From: Burkholderiaceae bacterium | GTDB lineage: Bacteria > Pseudomonadota > Gammaproteobacteria > Burkholderiales > Burkholderiaceae | Reading direction: 5' to 3' | NCBI GenBank assembly: GCA_947448305.1 | Contig: CANFME010000002.1 | Location: 1-64,000 of the forward strand | Length of the DNA: 64,000 nucleotides | Shown: piece after piece, positions 17,782-26,066 of the stretch | Numbering within the stretch: position 1 is the stretch's first letter | Layout of the letters: each line of letters begins with the position of its first letter | The notes under the pieces: model-generated | The model's database searches: none | Told to the model about the DNA's origin: nothing | Seen by the model: only the letters and a program-made list of their open reading frames with translations | Program-made: the position numbers and the translations under genes

Positions 17782-17797
17782 ATATAACTAGCTATAT
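17782..17797. promoter_or_regulatory. Palindrome upstream of the catabolic operon
   Basis: ATATAACTAGCTATAT is self-complementary at seven of eight base pairs. It lies 29 bases before the acyl-CoA dehydrogenase start and 101 bases before the divergent dehydrogenase gene. Symmetry and position suit a repressor or activator site for a dimeric regulator. No regulator gene is adjacent. Confidence 0.35.
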
Positions 17798-17898
17798 TTT
17801 AATTCATGGCAAAATAGGTTGAAAAATAATTACGCTAACAGCTAACAGCAACAAAATTTCTTTTTGACTTTCTTCTTTTATTAAATAGACCACTTATT

Positions 17899-18867
17899 AT
17901 GAAAATCATTATTCCTGAAGACTACCAAGATTGCGTTCGTCATCTCAAATGCTTTTCACTATTAAAAGACCATGAAGTAATAATCCTCAATGAACCCCTT
18001 AAGACTTTAGATGAACGAGTTGCGGCCCTATCATCAGCAGATGCCTTAGTTCTGATTCGTGAACGTACACGAATGACTAAAGAATTGATTGCACAATTAC
18101 CTAATCTCAAACTGATTTCTCAAGTAGGTAAAGCGAATTCACATATTGATTTAGCTGCTTGTAAAGCTGCTGGTATAGCCATTGGCGAAGGTGAAGGATC
18201 TGGTGCTGCTACTGCTGAGTTAACGATTGCTTTGATACTCGCAGCTAAGAGAAATTTAGTATCCGAGGTAAATCGCCTTAAAAATGGTCAATGGCAAGGC
18301 TCTATTGGTGAACAAATTCGAGGTAAAACGATTGGGATCTTGGGGCTAGGGAAAATTGGAACGCAAGTTGCAAAAATTATGGCTGCCTTTGGCGCGCATA
18401 TTTTAGTTTGGGGAAGAGAAGGATCCTTACAGCAAGCTGCTGCCCTAGGCTACGAAAGTGCTAAAAGTCGTGAAGATTTTTTCAGTCGATCTGATATTTT
18501 GACGGTTCACATTCGCTCGAACGCTCAAACCCGTGGCATGATTAAAGCAACTGATCTAGCACTGATGAAACCAACTAGCCTTTTTGTAAATACAAGTAGA
18601 GCCGAACTCATCGAACCAAATGCTTTGGTTGAGGCACTCAAAAACAATCGACCTGGCTTTGCTGCAATCGACGTCTATGAACAAGAATTAGAACCCGTTT
18701 TAGATGCAAAGCATCCTTTACTCCATTTACCAAATACACTATGCACTCCGCATTTAGGTTATGTAGAAAAGGATAACTACGAAGCCTATCTGGGTACCGC
18801 TTTTGAGAATATTCTTAAATACGTGGATGGTCAAACTAGTCATTTAAAAGATTTAAGTAGTTTTTAA
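17899..18867 (+). CDS. D-2-hydroxyacid dehydrogenase family protein
   Basis: A 322-residue NAD-dependent dehydrogenase of the phosphoglycerate dehydrogenase/formate dehydrogenase-like family. The NAD fold shows GKTIGILGLGKIGTQVAKIMAAFG (GxGxxG near residue 150). Catalytic residues fall in VNTSRAELIEPNALVEAL (Arg region), IDVYEQELEP (Glu) and CTPHLGYVEKD (His). It reduces or oxidises a 2-hydroxy/2-oxo acid. It is transcribed away from the nine-gene catabolic operon across a 146-base region, so co-regulation with that pathway is likely but not shown. Confidence 0.85.
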   Translation: MKIIIPEDYQDCVRHLKCFSLLKDHEVIILNEPLKTLDERVAALSSADALVLIRERTRMTKELIAQLPNLKLISQVGKANSHIDLAACKAAGIAIGEGEGSGAATAELTIALILAAKRNLVSEVNRLKNGQWQGSIGEQIRGKTIGILGLGKIGTQVAKIMAAFGAHILVWGREGSLQQAAALGYESAKSREDFFSRSDILTVHIRSNAQTRGMIKATDLALMKPTSLFVNTSRAELIEPNALVEALKNNRPGFAAIDVYEQELEPVLDAKHPLLHLPNTLCTPHLGYVEKDNYEAYLGTAFENILKYVDGQTSHLKDLSSF

Positions 18868-19004
18868 ATTTTGGGTTTTAAGTGAAAATTCTTTTGAGAA
18901 TATCCCTAAAAAAGATAATTGAAAGTAAGTTAGGGTGTTATGTCTTACCTAGAAAATTTACTTAAAAATCATTAGCATGAAATAAATAAACCACTATTTA
19001 CAAA

Positions 19005-19019
19005 GCACTATTTTAGTGC
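19005..19019. promoter_or_regulatory. NtrC-like palindrome upstream of amtB
   Basis: GCACTATTTTAGTGC is a perfect 15-base inverted repeat with a 3-base centre. It resembles enteric NtrC sites, whose half-sites read GCAC with a central AT-rich spacer. A good -10 hexamer TATAAT follows at 19050-19055, but no -35 match is seen at the right spacing, as expected for an activator-dependent promoter. No sigma-54 -24/-12 element was recognised. Confidence 0.4.
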
Positions 19020-19083
19020 ATTACGCACCGATTTAAGTTTTTAATTCCCTATAATGATGCAATTAGATCAAAGGGAGGAGTAC

Positions 19084-20286
19084 ATGGAAAACTTAAAAAC
19101 AGGTAGTGATACTTTATTTATATTACTGGGTGCCATCATGGTGCTTGCTATGCATGCAGGCTTTGCATTTCTAGAATTAGGTACTGTTCGAAAAAAGAAT
19201 CAAGTCAATGCGTTGATGAAAATCTTGGTTGATTTTTCAATATCGACCATCGCTTATTTCTTCATTGGATATAGCATTGCTTACGGCGTAGATTTTTTCT
19301 CGAGCACAGAAGTTCTAGCTCAGAAAAATGGTTTTGAACTCGTGAAGTTTTTCTTTTTACTGACATTTGCAGCGGCCATTCCAGCCATCATTTCTGGTGG
19401 TATCGCAGAGAGAGCTAAATTTAATCCTCAGTTAATTGCGACCTTTATTTTGGTAGGATTTTTATATCCTTTCTTTGAAGGAATTGCCTGGAATCAACAT
19501 TACGGTATTCAGGCATGGATCAAAGAATTTACTGGTGAAGAGTTTCATGATTTCGCAGGCTCGGTGGTTGTGCACGCAGTTGGTGGCTGGATTGCATTAC
19601 CAGCAATCATTCTTCTTGGTGCTCGTCGTGGACGCTACAACAAAGATGGACAAATATCAGCACACCCTCCTTCAAGCATTCCCTTTCTTGCATTAGGCGC
19701 ATGGACTTTAGCGGTAGGTTGGTTTGGCTTTAATGTGATGAGTGCACAAACTATCGATAAGGTTAGTGGCTTAGTTGCGATGAATTCACTCATGGCTATG
19801 GTGGGCGGAACTTTAGCTGCTTGGGTAGTTGGGAAGAATGATCCTGGCTTTACTTATAACGGTCCTTTAGCTGGTTTGGTAGCTGTCTGTGCAGGATCTG
19901 ATTTAATGCATCCCCTCGGTGCTTTATTTGTTGGATTGTTTGCTGGTGGCTTATTTGTCTATATGTTTACCTTAGTACAAAACCGCTGGAAGATTGATGA
20001 TGTTCTTGGAGTATGGCCATTACACGGACTCTGTGGCCTTTGGGGTGGTTTGGCTGCGGGAATATTTGGTACAACTGCTCTTGGGGGCATGGGTGGGGTG
20101 ACCTTTACGGGGCAACTCATTGGTAGCTTGCTAGGTGTAGCGATTGCACTCACCGGAGGAGTGATTGTCTATGGTGCTCTGAAAGTATTCCTTGGTATTC
20201 GTCTTTCCCAAGAAGAGGAGTATGAGGGTGCTGACTTAAGCGTACACCGTATTTCATCATCGCCTGATCGTGAATCGAACTGGTAG
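19084..20286 (+). CDS. amtB: Ammonium transporter
   Basis: Amt/Mep/Rh-family ammonium channel of the inner membrane, 400 residues, about eleven membrane helices. The twin conduction histidines are seen as His164 in AGSVVVHAVGG and His314 in PLHGLCGLWGG; the Phe gate region FAAAIPAIISGGIAER is present. The start at 19084 is supported by GGGAGGAG a few bases upstream; a longer frame from 19054 is less likely. There is no signal peptide and no glnK next to it, which is unusual since amtB often follows glnK. Expression probably responds to nitrogen, given the palindrome at 19005-19019. Confidence 0.92.
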   Translation: MENLKTGSDTLFILLGAIMVLAMHAGFAFLELGTVRKKNQVNALMKILVDFSISTIAYFFIGYSIAYGVDFFSSTEVLAQKNGFELVKFFFLLTFAAAIPAIISGGIAERAKFNPQLIATFILVGFLYPFFEGIAWNQHYGIQAWIKEFTGEEFHDFAGSVVVHAVGGWIALPAIILLGARRGRYNKDGQISAHPPSSIPFLALGAWTLAVGWFGFNVMSAQTIDKVSGLVAMNSLMAMVGGTLAAWVVGKNDPGFTYNGPLAGLVAVCAGSDLMHPLGALFVGLFAGGLFVYMFTLVQNRWKIDDVLGVWPLHGLCGLWGGLAAGIFGTTALGGMGGVTFTGQLIGSLLGVAIALTGGVIVYGALKVFLGIRLSQEEEYEGADLSVHRISSSPDRESNW

Positions 20287-20302
20287 TTTTTTAAAGAAAA
20301 GA

Positions 20303-20332
20303 CTAGCGCGAATATCTAGTTATTTGCGCTAG
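20303..20332. terminator. Hairpin between convergent amtB and tcuB
   Basis: CTAGCGCGAA (20303-20312) and TTTGCGCTAG (20323-20332) pair over ten positions with one G-U. On the reverse strand a T-rich run (TCTTTTCTTT) follows, so it best ends tcuB transcripts; on the forward strand the following tract is less T-rich. It lies between the two converging stops. Confidence 0.6.
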
Positions 20333-20373
20333 TGTCTCTTCAAACAAATTGATTGCACCCAATCAATTTTTAG

Positions 20374-21552
20374 TTACTCTGAACCAACATTCATTTTTTT
20401 ACCTAAGCGTACTTCGACTGCATTCTTAAGCAAAGAGGCGGAGCGATAAATACCGTGGGCAAATTTACCGTAAGGCATCATCAAGAAAAAGCCCATGACA
20501 AAGCCCAAATGCAAGGCTAATAAAATCCCCATATATTGTGTTTCGCGAAGAGCTAATAAACCAAGGCCTGTAACACTAATCATCAGAAGTAACACGACAA
20601 ATCCACGATCCATTGGCTTTTGCGCAGCATCACCGTGCAGTGGATGACGTTTAAGATTGAGATAAAGAAGTCCAACTGGTCCGACGATTAAGCCCAAGCC
20701 GCCGAGTGTGCCAAGGATGACAGGCAAACTTGTATAAGCATAAGGAGCTTCCCATCCAAATAAATAATGATAAAGAGTGGCAACGCTGGTCGCTGCAAAA
20801 CACAACATAAAACCATAGAAAGTGGCATGGTGTAAATGCCTACGCGCCAGTGAGAAAGCATCATCCGACTCGTTACAACCCGCTTGATGACCACCACCTA
20901 AATTTTTCAGCGTCAATGTATCGCGCAGTGCATCTACTGTAGCTTTTGGCGGGATTGGATCCGTGGAGATTTCTCCCCAAAAGTTTTTAACTCCCATACC
21001 CAAACAAAACACCATCGCGACAAAGACAATACCAAAACTAAGTGCTAAGGTATTGTGCGGGAAGATCGCATAAAAGTTACCGTCAGGTGAGCTAGTCCAC
21101 AAACTTTGATTAACTTGCATGAGGGCAATTAAAAAGATACCAATCGCAATCGATACGATCAACGATAAAGATAGTCCAGCCTTTTTATAGAGGGCTCCCA
21201 AAGGTCTTGGCCAAGCAAAATCAGTATAGGTTTCTAAGCGAACTTTAGCCATCGCTTGCGGAATATTGACGCCAAATTCATTGGGCGGAGCATATTGGCA
21301 GGCATGTAAACAGGCTCCACAGTTATGACACAAATTCGCCATAAAGTGAATATCTTTCACACTGAAATCAAGGCGTCTCGTCATGGACTGAAACGTTGCA
21401 CAAAAGCCTTCACAATATCTACAGGCATTACAAATTTGTAATACACGATGCACTTCTGCTACGTTTTCACTTCCCTGTGCAAGTCTTGAAGCTTCTGCGA
21501 TCAATCCGCCTAAGTTGGGACTGGTTGACGTTGAGTTACTCTGCACTTGCAT
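20374..21552 (-). CDS. tcuB: Tricarballylate utilization iron-sulfur membrane protein TcuB
   Basis: A 392-residue inner-membrane electron carrier. The N-terminal part holds two four-cysteine clusters, Cys41/44/47/51 ([11 protein letters not shown]) and Cys75/78/81/85 ([11 protein letters not shown]), for two [4Fe-4S] centres. Six or so membrane helices follow. In Salmonella TcuB passes electrons from TcuA, which oxidises tricarballylate to cis-aconitate, to the quinone pool. The ATG at 21552 has GAGG six bases upstream; an ATG two codons earlier abuts that motif. The gene overlaps the end of tcuA by 17 bases. CitB is the older name for this family. Confidence 0.9.
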   Translation of the reverse strand: MQVQSNSTSTSPNLGGLIAEASRLAQGSENVAEVHRVLQICNACRYCEGFCATFQSMTRRLDFSVKDIHFMANLCHNCGACLHACQYAPPNEFGVNIPQAMAKVRLETYTDFAWPRPLGALYKKAGLSLSLIVSIAIGIFLIALMQVNQSLWTSSPDGNFYAIFPHNTLALSFGIVFVAMVFCLGMGVKNFWGEISTDPIPPKATVDALRDTLTLKNLGGGHQAGCNESDDAFSLARRHLHHATFYGFMLCFAATSVATLYHYLFGWEAPYAYTSLPVILGTLGGLGLIVGPVGLLYLNLKRHPLHGDAAQKPMDRGFVVLLLMISVTGLGLLALRETQYMGILLALHLGFVMGFFLMMPYGKFAHGIYRSASLLKNAVEVRLGKKMNVGSE

Positions 21553-22957
21553 ATTCATCCTCTTTATTAATTGCTAGGTTTAATGCACGCGCCGCACTTT
21601 GACCTGCCATCCTACCAAAAATTGTTCCGATCGACATACCAATACCAGCGGTATATCCTTTACCGAGCACATTACCTGCCACGATTTCACCAGCAGCAAA
21701 TAAGTTCGAGCTAGGTTTGCCATCGAAGAATACTGCGACCGTTTCGTCCGTCTTTAAACCTAAATAGGTAAATGTAATACCAGGGCGAAGCGGATAAGCA
21801 TAGAATGGACCTTGATCAATCGGCAATGCCCAGTGTGTCTTTTCTGGATTAGCGCCTTCAGTGTGGCAATCATCCAAGACATTATGATCAAAAGTGCCCA
21901 CTTTACAAGCCTTGTTGTATTCATCAATCGTAGCTCTCAAGACGACTGGATCTAGATTAATTTGCGCTGCAATTTCTTCAATCGAATTACCCTTGATTGC
22001 TGGAAAGACCGGGGGCATAAAACGACCAATGGCTTTAGAGTCAATCACTGAGTATGCAATTTGGCCTTGTTGAAGAGCGACTAAGCGTCCCCAAATAGCA
22101 TAACGCTTCGGCCAAAAATCTTCACCCTCGTCATAAAAACGTTTGGCGAATTGATTAACAACCACACCTAAAGATACGCAATCTAAGCGCGTACAAATAC
22201 CGCCATCATATAAAGGTGAGCGTGCATCAATTGCCACACAGTGACCCTGCGTTGGATCACCAATTGAATCGGCGCCAGCATCGAGCAAGAACTTCAGAAT
22301 ATCTCCGCGGTTAAATTTGGTACCCCGGATTAAGAAATTATCGGCTGGCCACTCGCCATTTGGGTTTTGACCCCAAGCTTCACGCAACCATTCACGATTC
22401 GACTCAAAACCACCACAAGCGAGAACACAGACCTTTGCTTCAATGCGCTCACCACTTTCTAAAATGACCGCTTTAAACTCTGTGCCATCTAGATCAATCG
22501 ATTTAACAGGGGATTGATAACGAATCTGAATACCTAATTTCTCTGCACTGCGATAAAAAGCATTAACAAGGGCTTTGCCACCACCCAAGAAAAAGGCATT
22601 GGTTCTAGCAACGTGCAATGTGCCAGACAATGAAGCCTGAAAATGCACGCCATGCTTTTTCATCCAAGGTCGCACAGTAGCGGTACCTCTAATGATGATG
22701 CGTGCCAACTTTTCATTGGTCAAACCACCCGTCACTTTTAACAAGTCTTGCCAGTATTCTTCTTCAGGATAAGCTTCAACTAGAACATCTTGTGGGGCAT
22801 CATGCATACAACGTAAATTACGGGTGTGCACCGAATTACCACCCCGCCACTCCGGTGGAGCTGATTCTAAGAGCATCACTGAGGCGCCCGCTTCTCTTGC
22901 AGTAATCGCCGCACAAAGTGCCGCATTACCACCACCCACCACTAGAACATCAACCAT
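21536..22957 (-). CDS. tcuA: FAD-dependent tricarballylate dehydrogenase TcuA
   Basis: A 473-residue flavoprotein of the fumarate reductase/succinate dehydrogenase family. The FAD motif [19 protein letters not shown] opens the protein; the family-specific [20 protein letters not shown] follows, then [17 protein letters not shown] and the C-terminal FAD region [23 protein letters not shown]. It oxidises tricarballylate to cis-aconitate, which enters the citric acid cycle, passing electrons to TcuB. It is directly followed by tcuB. A perfect 18-base palindrome lies just upstream, and GGAAG precedes the ATG. No tcuR or tcuC is adjacent; uptake may use a Bug receptor and TTT permease. Confidence 0.92.
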   Translation of the reverse strand: MVDVLVVGGGNAALCAAITAREAGASVMLLESAPPEWRGGNSVHTRNLRCMHDAPQDVLVEAYPEEEYWQDLLKVTGGLTNEKLARIIIRGTATVRPWMKKHGVHFQASLSGTLHVARTNAFFLGGGKALVNAFYRSAEKLGIQIRYQSPVKSIDLDGTEFKAVILESGERIEAKVCVLACGGFESNREWLREAWGQNPNGEWPADNFLIRGTKFNRGDILKFLLDAGADSIGDPTQGHCVAIDARSPLYDGGICTRLDCVSLGVVVNQFAKRFYDEGEDFWPKRYAIWGRLVALQQGQIAYSVIDSKAIGRFMPPVFPAIKGNSIEEIAAQINLDPVVLRATIDEYNKACKVGTFDHNVLDDCHTEGANPEKTHWALPIDQGPFYAYPLRPGITFTYLGLKTDETVAVFFDGKPSSNLFAAGEIVAGNVLGKGYTAGIGMSIGTIFGRMAGQSAARALNLAINKEDEYASAE

Positions 22958-22983
22958 AATTCTTCCGTGTTGTAATTATCTTT

Positions 22984-23001
22984 ATTAATCAATTGATTAA
23001 T
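22984..23001. promoter_or_regulatory. 18-base perfect palindrome before tcuA
   Basis: ATTAATCAATTGATTAAT is fully self-complementary and lies 27 bases upstream of the tcuA ATG. A -10-like GATAAT lies immediately on the tcuA side of it, so the palindrome would cover the spacer of the tcuAB promoter. This is a classic repressor position; MarR- or GntR-like dimers use such AT-rich sites. No regulator gene lies nearby. Confidence 0.5.
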
Positions 23002-23067
23002 TTTAACATTTTACGAAAGAACGCTTTTTTGTCGGTTTGATTTTAGTGGTTTTGTAATGAGAATTCG

Positions 23068-23619
23068 TTATTTACTATCGTGGTCATGGTCGTGATCATG
23101 GGGGTGTGCATGATCATGGGAATGAGGATGATCATGCGGGTGTTGATGGGTCGGATCAACCCAATAAACGTTCTCTGGCACTTCAACTGAGGGAATATCT
23201 AAATTAACGACCACTGCATCATTATCACTTCTTACTAAAACGCACTCTAAGGCTTCATCAGTACTGGCATTAATCTCTTGATGAGGAACATATGGGGGTA
23301 CATAAATAAAATCTCCAGCACTTGCTTCGGCAGTGAACTGTAACTGATCGCCCCAGCGCATTCTGGCCTTACCCTTCACGATATAGATGACACTTTCCAA
23401 AGCGCCGTGATGATGGGCGCCAGTTTTAGCATTAGGATGAATAGTGACAGTACCTGCCCATAATTTTTGCGCTCCAACACGGGCTAAATTAATCGCAGCC
23501 GCACGATTCATACCAGGCGTTTGAGCAGTATTTGTATCGAGTTGATTGCCTGGAACCACGCGCACACCGTCGTGTTTCCAGTCGGTTACATCAGGAGTTT
23601 CATTATTTATTGTCGTCAT
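23068..23619 (-). CDS. Cupin-domain protein with His-rich tail
   Basis: A 183-residue cupin. The single-domain barrel has the metal-binding motifs TGAHHHGALESVIYIVKGKARM (His-rich motif 1) and FIYVPPYVPHQEINAS (motif 2 His). The last ~25 residues hold twelve histidines alternating with Asp, Pro, Ser or Ala (HPHDHPHSHDH and on), a tail typical of metal-storing or metal-delivering proteins. It lies upstream of tcuA on the same strand with a 110-base gap that contains the tcuA palindrome, so it is probably a separate unit. The reaction is unknown; the tail suggests nickel, zinc or iron handling. Confidence 0.8.
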   Translation of the reverse strand: MTTINNETPDVTDWKHDGVRVVPGNQLDTNTAQTPGMNRAAAINLARVGAQKLWAGTVTIHPNAKTGAHHHGALESVIYIVKGKARMRWGDQLQFTAEASAGDFIYVPPYVPHQEINASTDEALECVLVRSDNDAVVVNLDIPSVEVPENVYWVDPTHQHPHDHPHSHDHAHPHDHDHDHDSK

Positions 23620-23701
23620 GTTGAAAAAGCTTTCGATCGATAGTCATTATGTAAATAGCATATCATCAAACTAATTCTATTTCTAATCGTTGTAAGAATT
23701 T

Positions 23702-24898
23702 ATGCTTTATATCCATCTACTTACTATAGCTCTCCTCTTAATAGCTGTTGGAACTTTATTCTTTTGGGATAAGTTACTTCCTACAACGACTACCCAACCT
23801 GATCTACATCAATCCACTTTATCGAAAAATCATTTGCAATCCTTAGATGGTTTACGAGGCTTATTAGCCAGCTTTGTATTTTTGCATCACGCAATGATTT
23901 GGTACTTTTACATTCAAAACGGCGTTTGGCAGAGCCCTCCGTCTTCTCTTTTCTATTACTTTGGTTCAGGCTCCGTGCTCATGTTTTTCATGATTACTGC
24001 CTTCTTATTTTTTTCCAAAATCACCAGCAATGCCAACTCGAGAAATTTTGATTGGTTGCGTTTGTATGTCTCCCGTTTTTTAAGAATCGCTCCCCTCTAT
24101 CTTTTTGCCGTTTTCATTATGTTTGGGTTTGTAGCTTATGAAACCAACTTCATCTTAATTGACGATATTGCAGAACTTCGAGAAAACGCGATTCATTGGC
24201 TATTCTTTGGCTTGCTGAGCCTTCAAGACTTAAATGGGATTAGTGGCATGTTAATTTTTGCAGGGGTCGTTTGGACTCTACCGCATGAGTGGGGTTTTTA
24301 CTTTTTATTGCCCATTTGGGGGCTACTATACCGGATCAAAACCCCCAAGATTCTTTATTTCATCGCCATTTTAGGTATTTTTTTTGCAGCTAAAAATAAG
24401 ATCTATTTACCGTTTTTATTAGGCATGCTCAGCGTTTATTTATATCAACTAGGATTCGTTCAAGCACTTGCTAAACGCACCATTGGTAGCTTCATTGTGA
24501 TTGCTAGTTGTAGCTTACCGATTCTCCTATCCCTAGATCCCGTTGACTGGCAAGCACAAGTTTTTTTATTGATTGCCTTCACTTTAATCATTGCTGGTAA
24601 TAACCTTTTAGGTTTGTTGTCGGCTCGCCCCCTGCGTCGTCTAGGTGATATTTCCTTCAGTATTTATCTTTTGCACCCATTAGTTCTCTATTGCACCATG
24701 AAATTCATCATTGGTATGGAACGCGCTCAAGAACTCAGTCCTGTCGAGTACATCGGCATTATTTTTATTCTTACACCAATCTTAATCAGTATCGCTTTTT
24801 TTACTTATAGGTGGATTGAAAGTCCCGCAATTAACAGTGTGAATCTTTGGACTAAAAAAATTAGGGGCTTTAAAGGTTTAATATTTCAAAAGCAGTGA
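23702..24898 (+). CDS. Acyltransferase family 3 membrane protein
   Basis: A 398-residue integral membrane protein of the OafA/YrhL acyltransferase-3 family, about ten helices. The family start LQSLDGLRGLLASFVFLHHAMIWY follows one N-terminal helix; RLYVSRFLRIAPLYLFAVF and the C-terminal LGDISFSIYLLHPLVLY also match. Members move acetyl or other acyl groups onto cell-surface sugars. Acceptor unknown. It diverges from the cupin gene and is followed by a Bug gene with a 77-base gap. Confidence 0.85.
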   Translation: MLYIHLLTIALLLIAVGTLFFWDKLLPTTTTQPDLHQSTLSKNHLQSLDGLRGLLASFVFLHHAMIWYFYIQNGVWQSPPSSLFYYFGSGSVLMFFMITAFLFFSKITSNANSRNFDWLRLYVSRFLRIAPLYLFAVFIMFGFVAYETNFILIDDIAELRENAIHWLFFGLLSLQDLNGISGMLIFAGVVWTLPHEWGFYFLLPIWGLLYRIKTPKILYFIAILGIFFAAKNKIYLPFLLGMLSVYLYQLGFVQALAKRTIGSFIVIASCSLPILLSLDPVDWQAQVFLLIAFTLIIAGNNLLGLLSARPLRRLGDISFSIYLLHPLVLYCTMKFIIGMERAQELSPVEYIGIIFILTPILISIAFFTYRWIESPAINSVNLWTKKIRGFKGLIFQKQ

Positions 24899-24975
24899 TA
24901 CTACCTATTGCAAATCTTTGCTAATTCGATTCAGATAGGTTTCTTATCTTCATCATCAATATTTACGAGGTTTCT

Positions 24976-25962
24976 GTGTTTAAAAACTTATCTACATCAG
25001 TTGTTGTCTCGATCCTACTTTTAAATAGCGCATTCTCATTTGCTCAAAATAATGAAGATAAAAGTTGGCCAAATAAACCCATTCGCTGGGTTGTACCCTA
25101 TGCGCCTGGTGGACTTAGTGATACATCCACCCGAATTATTACGAAAAAAATTGCAGAAAATACCGGTTGGACCATCATTATTGATAATAAGCCAGGAGCA
25201 AATGCTCTGATTGGCTCAGAGTTTGTAGCTAAATCACAGCCCGATGGTTATAACTTCGTGACCGTGCTGGCAGCCCACTCAGTAAACCCGACCCTTTATG
25301 CCGGCAATCTCAATTTTGATCCTTTAAAAACTCTCACGCCGGTAAGTTTGATTGGTATTACACCTTTATTAATTACCGTAAATAACAATCTACCGGTTAA
25401 GGATGTGAAAGAATTAATCGCTTACGCCAAAGCCAATCCAGGGAAAATCACTTACGGTTCATCCGGTATTGGTGCTGCAGCGCATATGGCAACCGAGCTC
25501 CTCAAATTAACTGCCGATATAGATATGGTGCACGCCCCTTACAAAGGATCAGCTTTAGCCTTACAAGATTTAATTGGGAATAATATTCAGGTGTTTATCG
25601 ATACGGCACCAACTCTCATGCCTCAGGTTCGCAATGGTCGTATCAGAGCACTTGCTGTCATGTCGAATAAACGTATCCCTGGGGCCAGTGAAGTGCCGAC
25701 CATTACTGAGGCTGGTGGTCCAGATATTGAATCCTCTACTTGGTCGATGATTCTAACTACTGCGGGCACACCTAAAGAGATTGTTCAACGTGTCGCTCTC
25801 GAAACCCAAAAAGCAGTGAACTCTCCTGATATGAAAGCGCGCTTTGATGCGCTAGGTCTCGAGGGTGTCGGTAGCAATCCGCAAGAGACTGCTAAGTTTT
25901 TAAATGATGAAGTCATCAAAATGGCAAAGATCATCAAATCAAAAAACATTAAGCCAGAATAA
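24976..25962 (+). CDS. Bug-family TTT substrate-binding protein (6)
   Basis: Periplasmic TctC/Bug receptor, 328 residues, starting at GTG. Signal peptide ends in SFAQ; then WPNKPIRWVVPYAPGGLSDTSTR, DNKPGANALIGSEFVAKSQPDGYNF and HAPYKGSALALQDLIGNN. The Ala-Asn-Ala in place of the usual Gly-Ala-Gly near residue 75 is a small departure from the consensus. It lies 3 kb from tcuAB and could be a tricarballylate or citrate receptor, but nothing in the sequence proves it. Confidence 0.9.
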   Translation: MFKNLSTSVVVSILLLNSAFSFAQNNEDKSWPNKPIRWVVPYAPGGLSDTSTRIITKKIAENTGWTIIIDNKPGANALIGSEFVAKSQPDGYNFVTVLAAHSVNPTLYAGNLNFDPLKTLTPVSLIGITPLLITVNNNLPVKDVKELIAYAKANPGKITYGSSGIGAAAHMATELLKLTADIDMVHAPYKGSALALQDLIGNNIQVFIDTAPTLMPQVRNGRIRALAVMSNKRIPGASEVPTITEAGGPDIESSTWSMILTTAGTPKEIVQRVALETQKAVNSPDMKARFDALGLEGVGSNPQETAKFLNDEVIKMAKIIKSKNIKPE

Positions 25963-25975
25963 TATTTGAGAATCA

Positions 25976-26001
25976 CCTGTCCATGCTTTCTGATGGACAG
26001 G
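25976..26001 (+). terminator. Hairpin downstream of Bug gene 6
   Basis: CCTGTCCAT (25976-25984) and ATGGACAGG (25993-26001) are perfectly complementary around an 8-base loop, 14 bases after the Bug gene stop. No T tract follows, so it may stabilise the 3' end or need Rho rather than act as an intrinsic terminator. Confidence 0.45.
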
Positions 26002-26066
26002 CCGTTGCACTAAGTAAGGTCGTTTGAATTCACTAGTTGACTACACAAATCAGCTAAACTATTTAG

